64,000 nucleotides of DNA from contig NZ_JUIW01000002.1 in assembly GCF_004151245.1 (NCBI RefSeq), positions 186,001-250,000 on the forward strand, given 5' to 3'. The notes under the pieces were generated by a model. That model saw only the letters and a list, made by a program, of their open reading frames with translations, had not been told where the DNA came from and ran no database searches. Made by a program: the position numbers and the translations under genes. Position 1 is the first letter of the stretch. Each line of letters begins with the position of its first letter. Below are positions 54,510 through 63,524 of the stretch, in pieces. The stretch comes from Flavobacterium beibuense (lineage in GTDB: Bacteria > Bacteroidota > Bacteroidia > Flavobacteriales > Flavobacteriaceae).

Positions 54510-55505
54510 CTATAAACTATTGTTAAAATTTTTCTTACCTAAAATGAAATAATTGTAAACGATACTATTTGTTTTGTAGTAATTTTTATACTGCTTTGAT
54601 TTTCTTTTGTTTAAAAATTTGAACAGATATAAATAAAAATAAAAATGAGACTTTAAAACAGCCCATAAAAAGGCAAATTTACCCTGAGAAAAAAACCGCA
54701 TACTTGCCAATCCGTCCTGAAAAAGTCGGACAAACAGTACAGGAAAAAGTTTGCTTTTTGGAAGATTCTTAAGCATCATCCATAATGAGTTCCTAAAGTT
54801 GAGAAAAGTTTTCTTTGGGTTTGTATTTTTTAGCGTTGCTCCGCCTACATGAAAAACATGGGAAGTGCCGCAGTATTTTATTTTATAGTTTTGGTTAAAT
54901 GCACGCCAGCAAAGGTCTATTTCTTCCTGATGGGCAAAAAAGTCTTCATCGAATCCGCCAAGCTCCCAAAAAACATCTTTTCGTATAAAAAAGCAGGCAC
55001 CTGATGCCCAAAAAATATCTAAAATATCATTGTACTGGCCATTATCCTTTTCAATAGTTTCAAAAACACGACCCCTGCAATAAGCAAAGCCGTATTTATC
55101 AATAAAACCACCGGCAGCTCCGGCATATTCAAAAGTATCTCTTTTGTAGTAATCAAGTATTTTGGGTTGTACGATAGCTGTCTCCCTGTCTTTATCAAAT
55201 AACTCAGCTATTGGTAAGAGCCAGTTAGGGGTAACCTCAATATCAGAATTTACCAAGGCATAAATTTCTTCATCAACTTCCTTAAGGGCCTCATTGTACC
55301 CTTTTGCATAGCCAAAATTGCCTTTGTTCTGTATAATTTTAATTTGAGGAAAAGCAGTTTTTACATACTCTACAGATGAATCGGTAGAAGCATTGTCTGC
55401 AACATATATAGTCGCATTTTCAGAATATTTAATGATGTAGGGTAAAAACTCTTCTAAAAGTGCTTTTCCGTTCCAGTTTAAAATAACTACGGCAATATTA
55501 TTCAT
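54510..55505 (-). CDS. Glycosyltransferase family 2 protein
   Basis: A 331-residue GT-A enzyme: NIAVVILNWNGKALLEEFL at the start, ADNASTDSSVEYV, the DxD-like ALVNSDIEVTP and the acceptor-side motif GGFDEDFFAHQEEIDLCWRA, all typical of WbbL/rhamnosyltransferase-like GT2 members. It transfers a sugar in envelope polysaccharide assembly; donor and acceptor are unknown. It overlaps the HsdR_N-type gene by 4 nt (ATGA), so the two are translated together. Confidence 0.9.
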   Translation of the reverse strand: MNNIAVVILNWNGKALLEEFLPYIIKYSENATIYVADNASTDSSVEYVKTAFPQIKIIQNKGNFGYAKGYNEALKEVDEEIYALVNSDIEVTPNWLLPIAELFDKDRETAIVQPKILDYYKRDTFEYAGAAGGFIDKYGFAYCRGRVFETIEKDNGQYNDILDIFWASGACFFIRKDVFWELGGFDEDFFAHQEEIDLCWRAFNQNYKIKYCGTSHVFHVGGATLKNTNPKKTFLNFRNSLWMMLKNLPKSKLFPVLFVRLFQDGLASMRFFSQGKFAFLWAVLKSHFYFYLYLFKFLNKRKSKQYKNYYKTNSIVYNYFILGKKNFNNSL

Positions 55506-55954
55506 CGGCTTATTGTAAAGTCAGGCAGGTTACGTAGAAAATTATATTTTTCCTGTTCATAGTCCATATGGCAAAAGTAATGATTTAACCCGTTTGTAAC
55601 CATCATATAGTTAGCATTAAGAGTCATGTTATAACGGGCTATCTGATCAAATGTGTTTTGAGTAATGGCAACCTGTGGGGCTTTGCATTCAATCAAAAGA
55701 AATATGCTTCCGTCAGGATTAAAAACCACTACATCATATCGCTTTGTGAGTCCGTTGATTTTTAATATTTTCTCAACGTTTATATATGATTTGGGATATT
55801 TTTTTTCATTAAGAAGGTAATGTACCACATGTTGCCTAACCCATTCCTCTGGTGTAAGAAGAATAAATTTTTTACGTATTTCATCAAAAATGGCGACCTT
55901 ATTTTCACTATTTTTGAATCGGAAAGTATAATTGGGAAAGTTTAGCTTTTGCAT
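55502..55954 (-). CDS. Stand-alone HsdR N-terminal-like nuclease-fold protein
   Basis: A 150-residue protein similar to the N-terminal domain of type I restriction subunit HsdR: TPEEWVRQHVVHYLLNEKKYPKSYI, RYDVVVFNPDGSIFLLIECKAP (the D...ExK nuclease motif) and FDQIARYNMTLNANYMMVTNGLNHYFC. No helicase, HsdM or HsdS is present. The family is common in Bacteroidetes beside holA. A -7 box (TACATTTG, 55959-55966) lies only 4 nt before the ATG, suggesting an almost leaderless transcript. Confidence 0.85.
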   Translation of the reverse strand: MQKLNFPNYTFRFKNSENKVAIFDEIRKKFILLTPEEWVRQHVVHYLLNEKKYPKSYINVEKILKINGLTKRYDVVVFNPDGSIFLLIECKAPQVAITQNTFDQIARYNMTLNANYMMVTNGLNHYFCHMDYEQEKYNFLRNLPDFTISR

Positions 55955-56008
55955 AAAGCAAATGTATAATTTTTTTGATTTTAATTAATTTGACTAAACA
56001 AAGGCTTA

Positions 56009-57013
56009 GTGGACGAGGTAGTAAAAATTGTTAACGATATAAAACAGGGCAATATAAAGCCCATTTATTTTTTTATGGGTGAAGAGCCGTACTATATAGA
56101 CAGGCTTACCGAGTATATTGAAGACAACATACTTAGTGAAGAAGAGAAAGGTTTTAATCAAATGGTGTTATATGGTAAGGATGTAAGTATTGAAGATATT
56201 ATGTCCAGCGCCAGGAGATACCCTATGATGGCCGAAAGACAGGTAGTGATAGTTAAGGAGGCTCAGGAACTTTCCAGGACAATTGATAAGCTTGAGACTT
56301 ATGCCCAGAATCCGCAGCCTACAACGGTTTTGGTGTTTGCCTATAAATATAAAACCCTTGATAAACGTAAAAAGGTTACCAAGCTTTTAGATAAGGCCGG
56401 ACTGGTTTATGAAAGTAAAAAGCTTTATGAAAACCAAGTAGCCGACTGGATAAAAAGAGTGCTTTCCGGTAAAGGATATACAATAGAACCAAAGGCTGCT
56501 GCAATGCTTGTGGAGTTTTTGGGTAACGACTTAAGTAAGATTAATAATGAGATTGAAAAGCTGTTAATAATACTTCCTAAAGGAAGCAATATAACCCCAA
56601 AGAGCATTGAAGATAATATTGGTATCAGTAAAGATTATAATGTTTTTGAACTTAGAAAAGCCATAGGGGAGAGGGATCAGTTAAAGGCATATAAAATAGC
56701 TGATCATTTTTCTCAAAACCCAAAGGATAACCCATTGGTCATGACTACAGGCTTGATATTTGGTTTTTTTTCACAATTACTTCAATATCACGGTTTAAAG
56801 GATAAAAGCGCCGGTAATGCTGCAAAAGTACTTAAGGTAAATCCTTATTTTATGAAGGATTATGATATAGCTCTCCGTAATTATCCTATGAAAAAAGTTA
56901 GTGGTATCGTTAATGCTTTACGAGATATTGATGTAAAAAGTAAAGGAGTAGGGGCTAATGCCATATCTCAGGCCGATTTACTTAAAGAGATGCTTGTAAA
57001 AATATTTAATTAA
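56009..57013 (+). CDS. holA: DNA polymerase III subunit delta
   Basis: A 334-residue clamp-loader subunit that opens the sliding clamp during replication. It shows the family start IKPIYFFMGEEPYYIDRLTEYIED, then GKDVSIEDIMSSARRYPMMAERQVVIVKEAQEL, and the helical parts NDLSKINNEIEKLLIIL and NVFELRKAIGERD. The start is GTG at 56009; the sequence keeps the normal N-terminus with no better ATG. Divergent from the HsdR_N-type gene. Confidence 0.94.
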   Translation: MDEVVKIVNDIKQGNIKPIYFFMGEEPYYIDRLTEYIEDNILSEEEKGFNQMVLYGKDVSIEDIMSSARRYPMMAERQVVIVKEAQELSRTIDKLETYAQNPQPTTVLVFAYKYKTLDKRKKVTKLLDKAGLVYESKKLYENQVADWIKRVLSGKGYTIEPKAAAMLVEFLGNDLSKINNEIEKLLIILPKGSNITPKSIEDNIGISKDYNVFELRKAIGERDQLKAYKIADHFSQNPKDNPLVMTTGLIFGFFSQLLQYHGLKDKSAGNAAKVLKVNPYFMKDYDIALRNYPMKKVSGIVNALRDIDVKSKGVGANAISQADLLKEMLVKIFN

Positions 57014-57067
57014 ATAAAAAGCACGATATTTGCAGGCTAAAACCCTTTATAAATATAATATAACAAA

Positions 57068-57247
57068 ATGGGAATGAACAAAAACACCATCTTCGGGTGG
57101 GCTTCATTTATACTGTTCCTTATTGGTGCGGCTCTGGTTCTTTTGGGAGTATTAAAATATCCTGATTATGCTATAGGTTTTTCTGTAGTAGGAATCGGTT
57201 TTTTTGCAATCTCCTGGGCATTTAATGCTTTAAAAGGCAGGATTTAA
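57068..57247 (+). CDS. Small two-helix membrane protein (CAL67264-type)
   Basis: A 59-residue frame starting at ATG 57068 (MGMNKNTIFGWASFILFLIG). Two membrane helices are evident (about 10-28 and 34-52), with the end ISWAFNALKGRI. I recall near-identical small proteins in many Flavobacteriia under the name CAL67264 family; the function is unknown. It follows holA by 54 nt. Confidence 0.8.
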   Translation: MGMNKNTIFGWASFILFLIGAALVLLGVLKYPDYAIGFSVVGIGFFAISWAFNALKGRI

Positions 57248-57373
57248 GCATCTTTTTTCTTTTTATCAAAGCTTTGTAATAAATTACTGATTTAACATTT
57301 TAAATCAGAATTCATTTTTATTACCTTTACTTATCTTTATTTATTGTTTAAGTAATACCCAAGCCCTACACTA

Positions 57374-59470
57374 ATGGAAAAACAAGCTTTTCCTATACCT
57401 GCTAATGAAAAAGAAAGACTCGAAGCTTTACATGATTATAATATTTTAGATACATTCTCTGAAGAGGAGTTTGATGATATTGTTCATTTAGCATCATATA
57501 TATACAAAACCCCTATAGCTTTAGTGTCTTTTATTGATGAAAAAAGACAATGGTATAAAGCTAAAAAAGGGATGGATGTTTCTGAGTTACCCCGAGAGGA
57601 AACCTTTTGCCAGCATGTTATAATGCAGGATGATTTAGTTGAAGTACCAGATGCGACAAAACATCCTATATTTAAAGATAACCCAAATGTAACGGGAGAC
57701 TTTGGCGTACGCTTTTATGCCGGAGTACCTTTAAAATCTTCAGAAGGTTATAATATAGGTACAATTTGTGTTGTAGATACGGTAGTAAAAGAGATTGATG
57801 ATGATCAGCGTAAAGCACTTAAAATTTTGGCTCATCACGTAATGAATCAGGTTGAAATAAGAAAAAGAAACTTAGAAATAAGGAAAAGGAACTCAAATCT
57901 TCGTGAAGAGGTAGCCAGAATGGCAAAGAAAGAGCTGGAATCCGTAAACAGAGAACTTGAAAGTTATAAAATAGCTTTAGATGAAACTTCAGGGGTTATT
58001 ATTTTCGATAAAGAAGGAAAAATAACTTTTGTAAATGATACAACATGTAGCATTACAAAATTCAAACGTAAAGAATTAATAGGTAAAAGTATTAAGGATA
58101 CAAAAACTGCTTACGGAAATACAGGAGCATTCTCGAACTTATGGAATACAATTAATTCAGGTGCTGTATGGAGAAATGAAGTTAACAGTGAAACCAAAGA
58201 CGGAAAACAGTATTGGGTTGAAGTGGTTGTAGTTCCTTTTTTAGATAGTAAAGGCATTCCTTTTAAATTTGTTGAAATAGCAAATGATATAACCGACAGA
58301 AAAGCTGTAGAGGCCGAATTGATTAAAGCAAAAGAAATTGCAGAAAAGGCTATTTTTGTAAAAGATAGTTTTATGGCCAATATGAGCCATGAGATTCGTA
58401 CCCCAATGAATGCCATAATAGGTTTTACTGATTTACTTGCACGTACTGAGTTAAACGAAAAACAAAAAGAGTTCGTTACTAATGTACAGACAGCTGGTGA
58501 CAACCTATTGTTAATTATTAATGATATACTTGATCTTTCTAAAATAGAATCAGGAAAGCTTGTAATTGAGAAGTCACAGTTTAATTTAAAGCATACTCTT
58601 AAACATGTTTACGATCTTTTAAAAGTAAAGGCTTCGCAAAACGGTGTTGAATTCAATTTATTTCTGGATGCCAATATGCCGGAAACAGTTTTAGGGGATA
58701 AGGGGCGTATAAATCAGGTATTAATGAATCTGGCAGGTAATGCACTTAAATTTACCGAAGAAGGAGAGGTTACAATTTCTGTAAAAAAGATTGATGATAC
58801 CGATGGTAACTGTAGGCTTAAGTTCTCTATAAAGGACACAGGTATAGGTATACCAGAAGATAAACTGAATACTATATTTGAACGTTTTACCCAGGCAGAA
58901 GAAAGTACTACCAGGAGATTTGGAGGAACAGGATTAGGGCTCAATATCGTAAAGCAGCTTGTGGAGCTTATGGATGGAGAGCTTGGAGTAAAAAGTACTT
59001 TAGGAAAAGGATCGGAGTTTTATTTTATACTTGATTTTGATAAGACTTGTGAGTCCGGTACCATAGAAGAAAAAGTTGAAGAAAAACAACCAGCCGAGAG
59101 CTTAGGTAGCCTTTCTATAATGCTTTGTGAGGATAATATACTTAATCAGCATCTTGCCAAAAACATCATAAAGGGATTTGGATTTGATATTGATATTGCC
59201 AATAATGGGCAAGAAGGTATAGATTTATTGGCTAAGAACAACTATGATTTAATTCTTATGGATTTGCAGATGCCTGTAAAAGATGGTTACCAAACAACTG
59301 TATTTATAAGGGAGGAATTAAAAAATAATGTTCCTATTATAGCAATTACTGCACACTCATTAATAGGGGAACAGCAAAAATGTTTTGACTTAGGAATGAA
59401 CGCTTATGTATCTAAACCTTTTAAACAGCATGAACTTCTTGAGAAGATATATGAGGTGATGGAGAAATAA
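57374..59470 (+). CDS. Hybrid sensor histidine kinase: GAF-PAS-HisKA-HATPase-REC
   Basis: A 698-residue cytoplasmic kinase without membrane helices. GAF domain at about 10-165 (RLEALHDYNILDT, FCQHVIM, FYAGVPLKSSEGYNIGTICVVD); a coiled linker (170-205); PAS about 205-320; HisKA with His339 (MSHEIRTPMNAIIGF); ATPase about 395-560 (NQVLMNLAGNALKFT, DTGIGIP, GGTGLGL); and a C-terminal receiver with Asp630 (LILMDLQMPVKDGY). No Hpt domain or output regulator is adjacent, so its partner lies elsewhere. The signal sensed is unknown. Confidence 0.93.
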   Translation: MEKQAFPIPANEKERLEALHDYNILDTFSEEEFDDIVHLASYIYKTPIALVSFIDEKRQWYKAKKGMDVSELPREETFCQHVIMQDDLVEVPDATKHPIFKDNPNVTGDFGVRFYAGVPLKSSEGYNIGTICVVDTVVKEIDDDQRKALKILAHHVMNQVEIRKRNLEIRKRNSNLREEVARMAKKELESVNRELESYKIALDETSGVIIFDKEGKITFVNDTTCSITKFKRKELIGKSIKDTKTAYGNTGAFSNLWNTINSGAVWRNEVNSETKDGKQYWVEVVVVPFLDSKGIPFKFVEIANDITDRKAVEAELIKAKEIAEKAIFVKDSFMANMSHEIRTPMNAIIGFTDLLARTELNEKQKEFVTNVQTAGDNLLLIINDILDLSKIESGKLVIEKSQFNLKHTLKHVYDLLKVKASQNGVEFNLFLDANMPETVLGDKGRINQVLMNLAGNALKFTEEGEVTISVKKIDDTDGNCRLKFSIKDTGIGIPEDKLNTIFERFTQAEESTTRRFGGTGLGLNIVKQLVELMDGELGVKSTLGKGSEFYFILDFDKTCESGTIEEKVEEKQPAESLGSLSIMLCEDNILNQHLAKNIIKGFGFDIDIANNGQEGIDLLAKNNYDLILMDLQMPVKDGYQTTVFIREELKNNVPIIAITAHSLIGEQQKCFDLGMNAYVSKPFKQHELLEKIYEVMEK

Positions 59471-59495
59471 TAAAATCATAAATAAGTGCGGGTAA

Positions 59496-59526
59496 TTTGA
59501 AATCTTTATATTTCAGATTATCTTTG
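59496..59526 (+). promoter_or_regulatory. Consensus Bacteroidetes promoter of ettA
   Basis: TTTG (59496-59499) and TATCTTTG (59519-59526) are separated by 19 nt, an ideal -33/-7 pair. The transcript would start about 30 nt before the ATG. Confidence 0.75.
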
Positions 59527-59560
59527 CTGCTACTTAAAACTAAATTAATCAAATTACATA

Positions 59561-61255
59561 ATGTCAGACGATAAGAAAGTAATATTTTCAATGTCCCGCG
59601 TAAGCAAAACTTACCAGGGAGCTAACAAACATGTACTAAAAGATATATACCTAAGCTTTTTTTACGGAGCTAAAATTGGTATCCTTGGTTTAAACGGATC
59701 TGGTAAATCATCGCTTCTTAAAATTATTGCGGGAGTTGATAAAAGCTACCAGGGAGATGTTGTTTTTGCACCGGGATATACTGTTGGGTATTTAGAGCAG
59801 GAACCACAACTGGATGAAAATAAAACAGTAATCGAGATAGTTCGAGAAGGTGTAGCAGAAACGGTTGCTTTACTTGATGAGTTTAATAAAATTAATGACA
59901 TGTTTGGCCTTCCTGAGGTTTATGAAGATGCAGATAAAATGCAGAAACTTATGGACCGTCAGGCTGAATTACAGGATAAAATAGATGCATCAGGTGCATG
60001 GGAACTGGACACTAAGCTTGAAATAGCAATGGATGCTCTTCGTACTCCGGAACCGGACACACCTATTAAAGTGCTTTCAGGAGGTGAAAGAAGAAGGGTG
60101 GCTTTATGTCGTTTACTATTACAACAGCCAGATGTATTATTACTGGATGAGCCTACCAACCACCTTGATGCAGAGAGTGTACTTTGGTTGGAGCAACACT
60201 TACAACATTATGCAGGTACTGTTATAGCGGTTACTCACGACCGTTATTTCCTTGATAATGTCGCTGGATGGATTCTTGAACTTGACAGGGGAGAAGGTAT
60301 TCCGTGGAAAGGAAACTACTCTTCTTGGCTTGATCAAAAATCAAAACGTTTAGAGCAGGAGGAAAAAACAGCTTCTAAAAGAAGAAAAACTCTTGAAAGA
60401 GAGCTTGAATGGGTTAGACAGGGAGCTAAAGGCCGTCAGACAAAACAGAAAGCCCGTTTACAAAATTACGACAGATTATTAAATGAAGATCAAAAACAGC
60501 TTGAAGAGAAGCTAGAGATTTATATCCCGAACGGACCAAGACTTGGTACTAATGTAATTGAAGCTAAAGGTGTTGCTAAAGCATTTGGTGATAAACTATT
60601 ATATGATAACCTAAACTTTACTCTTCCTCAGGCAGGTATTGTTGGTATTATTGGTCCTAATGGTGCCGGTAAAACAACAATCTTCAAGATGATAATGGGA
60701 CAGGAGAATCCGGATAAAGGAGAGTTTACTGTAGGAGATACTGTAAAGATTGCTTATGTAGATCAGTCGCACTCTAACATTGATCCTGAAAAAACAATTT
60801 GGGAAAACTTTTGTGACGGACAGGAACTAATCATGATGGGAGGCCGTCAGGTAAATTCAAGAGCTTACTTAAGCAGGTTTAATTTTAGTGGTAGCGATCA
60901 GAATAAAAAAGTAGCTACACTTTCAGGTGGTGAGAGAAACAGGCTTCATTTAGCCATCACTCTTAAAGAAGAAGGTAACGTATTGCTGCTGGATGAGCCA
61001 ACAAACGACTTAGATGTAAATACATTAAGAGCTCTTGAAGAAGGTCTTGATAACTTTGCAGGTTGTGGAGTTATTATTTCGCACGACAGATGGTTCCTTG
61101 ACAGAGTATGTACACACATCCTTGCTTTTGAAGGAGATTCTGAAGTATACTTCTTTGAGGGAAGTTTCTCTGAATATGAAGAGAACAGGAAAAAACGTTT
61201 AGGAGGTGATTTAACACCTAAGCGTATTAAATACAAAAAACTTATTAGAGGATAA
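59561..61255 (+). CDS. ettA: Energy-dependent translational throttle protein EttA (ABC-F)
   Basis: A 564-residue ABC-F protein with two ATPase domains and no membrane part. First: GLNGSGKSSLLKI, LSGGERRRVALCRLLL, VLLLDEPTNHLD. Second: GPNGAGKTTIFKM, LSGGERNRLHLAI, VLLLDEPTNDLD. The linker carries the P-site tRNA interaction motif region (ELEWVRQGAKGRQTKQKARLQNYDRLL split about 280-310), and EttA-specific arm sequence is present near 95-130. It binds the ribosomal E site and gates early elongation by ATP/ADP ratio. Confidence 0.95.
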   Translation: MSDDKKVIFSMSRVSKTYQGANKHVLKDIYLSFFYGAKIGILGLNGSGKSSLLKIIAGVDKSYQGDVVFAPGYTVGYLEQEPQLDENKTVIEIVREGVAETVALLDEFNKINDMFGLPEVYEDADKMQKLMDRQAELQDKIDASGAWELDTKLEIAMDALRTPEPDTPIKVLSGGERRRVALCRLLLQQPDVLLLDEPTNHLDAESVLWLEQHLQHYAGTVIAVTHDRYFLDNVAGWILELDRGEGIPWKGNYSSWLDQKSKRLEQEEKTASKRRKTLERELEWVRQGAKGRQTKQKARLQNYDRLLNEDQKQLEEKLEIYIPNGPRLGTNVIEAKGVAKAFGDKLLYDNLNFTLPQAGIVGIIGPNGAGKTTIFKMIMGQENPDKGEFTVGDTVKIAYVDQSHSNIDPEKTIWENFCDGQELIMMGGRQVNSRAYLSRFNFSGSDQNKKVATLSGGERNRLHLAITLKEEGNVLLLDEPTNDLDVNTLRALEEGLDNFAGCGVIISHDRWFLDRVCTHILAFEGDSEVYFFEGSFSEYEENRKKRLGGDLTPKRIKYKKLIRG

Positions 61256-61256
61256 T

Positions 61257-61286
61257 AAAAAAGGAGGCTAATTGGCCTCCTTTTTT
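61257..61286. terminator. Bidirectional terminator after ettA
   Basis: AAAAAAGGAGGC and GCCTCCTTTTTT pair around a 6-nt loop. It serves ettA and the convergent membrane protein gene. Confidence 0.92.
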
Positions 61287-61995
61287 ATTTTATCAGTTTT
61301 ATTGCAAGAATAAGAACAACTATGTTAAGCGGTATAAACCAAAACAGCCAGTTAAGTGTATTCTTTTTGGTTCTGTTTGATATAAAATCACTAGTCTTGG
61401 TGTAAATTAATTCTGAAGCTTTTTCATTATTGCCTGATTTAATTACTTCAAGGCTTTGGTTTACAAACTCAAAAAACGGTAGTCTGTTTAAAAAGAACAA
61501 AATTACTTTTTTTGCTATCCCGGGCAGATTATCAAATTTATTTACAATACTGTTTATGTTTACAGAAGCGGTGTTAAGTTTTTCATGATTCTGAATTTTA
61601 TTCTGAACCTGAAAGACCGTAATATCACATATCTTTTTAAAAACCGGAGTAAGTCCTTTAGATATTTCTAAATAGAAATTAAAGGTGATATATCTGTAAG
61701 CTTTATAAGCATATAATCCTGTAAAAATAATTCCTAATAGTAGTATTACCAGTGGAGTATACCAAGGTTTTTCAGATAAGTCAAAAAGGGAATAGGCTAA
61801 CCAGGCTAAATTAATTGAGGCGATAAGAAACAGGAATAATGATGTTTTCAGAATCCCTTTAGTTCCTGATTTAATAATGGAAATAGGCTTGTTAAGCTGC
61901 TTTATTTTTTCAATTGTTTTTTTATCAACTTCAAAGCTGAATTCTTTTTTAGTTCCGGCTGATGTTTCTAATTCTAATGTAAATTCTTCTTTCAT
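61285..61995 (-). CDS. Membrane protein of unknown function
   Basis: A 236-residue protein. A soluble N-terminal part (about 1-45, FTLELETSAGTKKEFSFEVD) precedes two close membrane helices (about 47-70 and 78-97), a soluble region (100-205) and one C-terminal helix (TLNWLFWFIPLNIVVLILAIKLI). I do not recognise the family. A -7 box (TATATTTG) lies at 62022-62029 on this strand. Confidence 0.7.
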   Translation of the reverse strand: MKEEFTLELETSAGTKKEFSFEVDKKTIEKIKQLNKPISIIKSGTKGILKTSLFLFLIASINLAWLAYSLFDLSEKPWYTPLVILLLGIIFTGLYAYKAYRYITFNFYLEISKGLTPVFKKICDITVFQVQNKIQNHEKLNTASVNINSIVNKFDNLPGIAKKVILFFLNRLPFFEFVNQSLEVIKSGNNEKASELIYTKTSDFISNRTKKNTLNWLFWFIPLNIVVLILAIKLIK

Positions 61996-62021
61996 AATTA
62001 GTAAGGTTGGTTAATGAAAGC

Positions 62022-62029
62022 CAAATATA
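62022..62029 (-). promoter_or_regulatory. Predicted -7 promoter box for the 61285-61995 gene
   Basis: TATATTTG on the minus strand, 26 nt before the start codon. Confidence 0.5.
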
Positions 62030-62040
62030 AAATAAACAAT

Positions 62041-62072
62041 AAAAAAAGCCCTGGTAATACAGGGCTTTTTTT
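62041..62072. terminator. Terminator of the 62090-62593 gene
   Basis: AAAAAAAGCCCTG and CAGGGCTTTTTTT form a strong stem with a 6-nt loop. Confidence 0.9.
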
Positions 62073-62089
62073 ATTGTTTATTACGCTTA

Positions 62090-62593
62090 TTAGAATCTGT
62101 AACGTACACCTAAAGCAATATCCGGTCCAAAGTCGTCTTCACGGAAATCATCGGCAAAATAAATCTCAGGTCTAAAGTCTAGAGATAATTGTAATGGTAT
62201 ATCAAAGTTGTACTCAATACCAATATCTCCTGCAAGTAGGGCATAGAATCCGCTGTCATCGTCGCCGTCATAATAAGGAGGACGATTATCTTTATCAAAA
62301 CTCCATGTTCCAAAACCACCACCTACACCGGCATACCAGTTAAAGCCACCTTCAATGTTCCATACCCATTGGTATAAACCAACAACTTTAAAAGCATCAT
62401 AATTATCTGAATCTCTCCATCCTAAGTCTACCTCAAGTCGGTTATTACTGGCTAAAAGACGCTGATATGAAACCTCAAAACCAAATCCGTCATTTTCTCC
62501 AAGTCTTAAACCTAAGGCATTTCGCCTATCCTGTGCATTAGTGCTTAATACTAATCCTAGTAGTAAAAAAGCTGATAAAAATAGTTTCTTCAT
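62090..62593 (-). CDS. Small outer membrane beta-barrel protein, unknown function
   Basis: A 167-residue protein with a signal peptide (MKKLFLSAFLLLGLVLSTNA, cut before QD). Alternating strands (FGFEVSYQRLL, NRLEVDLGWRDS, FNWYAGVGGGFGTW, FYALLAGDIGIEYNF, LQLSLDFRPEIYF) and a C-terminal Phe (GVRYRF) indicate an eight-stranded barrel of OmpW/OprF-like size. Acidic loops (YYDGDDDSG, DFREDDFGPD) face outside. Single gene with its own promoter (62619-62626) and terminator. Confidence 0.82.
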   Translation of the reverse strand: MKKLFLSAFLLLGLVLSTNAQDRRNALGLRLGENDGFGFEVSYQRLLASNNRLEVDLGWRDSDNYDAFKVVGLYQWVWNIEGGFNWYAGVGGGFGTWSFDKDNRPPYYDGDDDSGFYALLAGDIGIEYNFDIPLQLSLDFRPEIYFADDFREDDFGPDIALGVRYRF

Positions 62594-62618
62594 AATGTTG
62601 TTTTAGTTATTTATTTAA

Positions 62619-62626
62619 CAAATATA
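62619..62626 (-). promoter_or_regulatory. Predicted -7 promoter box for the beta-barrel gene
   Basis: TATATTTG on the minus strand, 25 nt before the start codon. Confidence 0.5.
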
Positions 62627-62694
62627 CCATGTTGCTTTTTGTAAGAATACTATCTTTTCAAATATTTAACATCTTTGTTTAAGCCTGATTTGGC

Positions 62695-63474
62695 TTATTC
62701 AACATTATAAGAAGACAGAGTTTCTTCCTGATGTTGGCTATAGGATTGAGGAATAGGTAGTTCAATTGTGGGTAAGCTGCTTAAAGCATATTGGGTATTA
62801 GTTGAAGTGTGAATCATACCTATGTTTTCTGCATAATACTGTGTTGAGACAACTACATCCTGAGCAGGTAATAATGTATAAGGGAACGGAAAATCAGGTA
62901 TAGAAACCTGTACCTGCATATTTAGTTTTACAACACTTGCTTTTACATTATTATATGATTCATTATTTGAAGTAGTAAAGGAAGGATAGCTTTCTCCAGC
63001 CTCAGAAGATAGTGTATAATTAATGGTAATATTAAAACCTTCTAATTGTTGTTGGGTACTTCCGTTTACTGAAGTTAATTGTGTACCGGCTGTTGCATTG
63101 GAGTCAAAAATTATAAAATCACTAATAGTTAAATCTAAAGGGAAATCAGGTATACCGGTATCAACACCGCCACTTAAATATAGTTTACCATCAGTATTTC
63201 TTAGCCCGTTACCTCGTAGTGAAGTAGAATAAAAGCCAATAGGGAATGACTCAGTTTTAAATTTTTTATAAATATTACCGTTAATAGTAGTGTCATTTGA
63301 AATGTATATTGAATCCTGTCCTGTTATTCCCTCCATAGTTATATCATAAACCCAATAATTACCTGTTGATAGAGGGATAGCATTATTTACTCCTGAAACA
63401 GAACTATCATCGTCTGAAGAGCAGGATATTAGGAATAAGCTGAAAATAAGTAGTAAGTAGTGATTTTTTTTCAT
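62695..63474 (-). CDS. Hypothetical lipoprotein
   Basis: A 259-residue lipoprotein with signal LLIFSLFLISCSSDDD (Cys18), including the Asp-rich SDDDSS export tag typical of surface lipoproteins in Flavobacteriia. The rest is beta-rich (NYWVYDITMEGITGQDSIYIS, GNGLRNTDGKLYLSGG) and ends EETLSSYNVE. I do not recognise a catalytic motif. The start after a -7 box (63509-63516, TATTTTTG on this strand) is supported. Confidence 0.75.
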   Translation of the reverse strand: MKKNHYLLLIFSLFLISCSSDDDSSVSGVNNAIPLSTGNYWVYDITMEGITGQDSIYISNDTTINGNIYKKFKTESFPIGFYSTSLRGNGLRNTDGKLYLSGGVDTGIPDFPLDLTISDFIIFDSNATAGTQLTSVNGSTQQQLEGFNITINYTLSSEAGESYPSFTTSNNESYNNVKASVVKLNMQVQVSIPDFPFPYTLLPAQDVVVSTQYYAENIGMIHTSTNTQYALSSLPTIELPIPQSYSQHQEETLSSYNVE

Positions 63475-63508
63475 TGTTTTTGGTTGAAATTAGAAGACTA
63501 ATATAAAC

Positions 63509-63516
63509 CAAAAATA
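63509..63516 (-). promoter_or_regulatory. Predicted -7 promoter box for the lipoprotein gene
   Basis: TATTTTTG on the minus strand, 34 nt before the start codon. Confidence 0.5.
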
Positions 63517-63524
63517 GCTACTGA

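Noticed and set aside
55502..55954. Type I restriction-modification system
   Set aside because: Only the HsdR N-terminal-like domain is present; no helicase, methylase or specificity subunit is nearby.
58111..58503. 130-codon minus-strand frame
   Set aside because: Antisense to the kinase PAS-HisKA region, with no start signal or motif.
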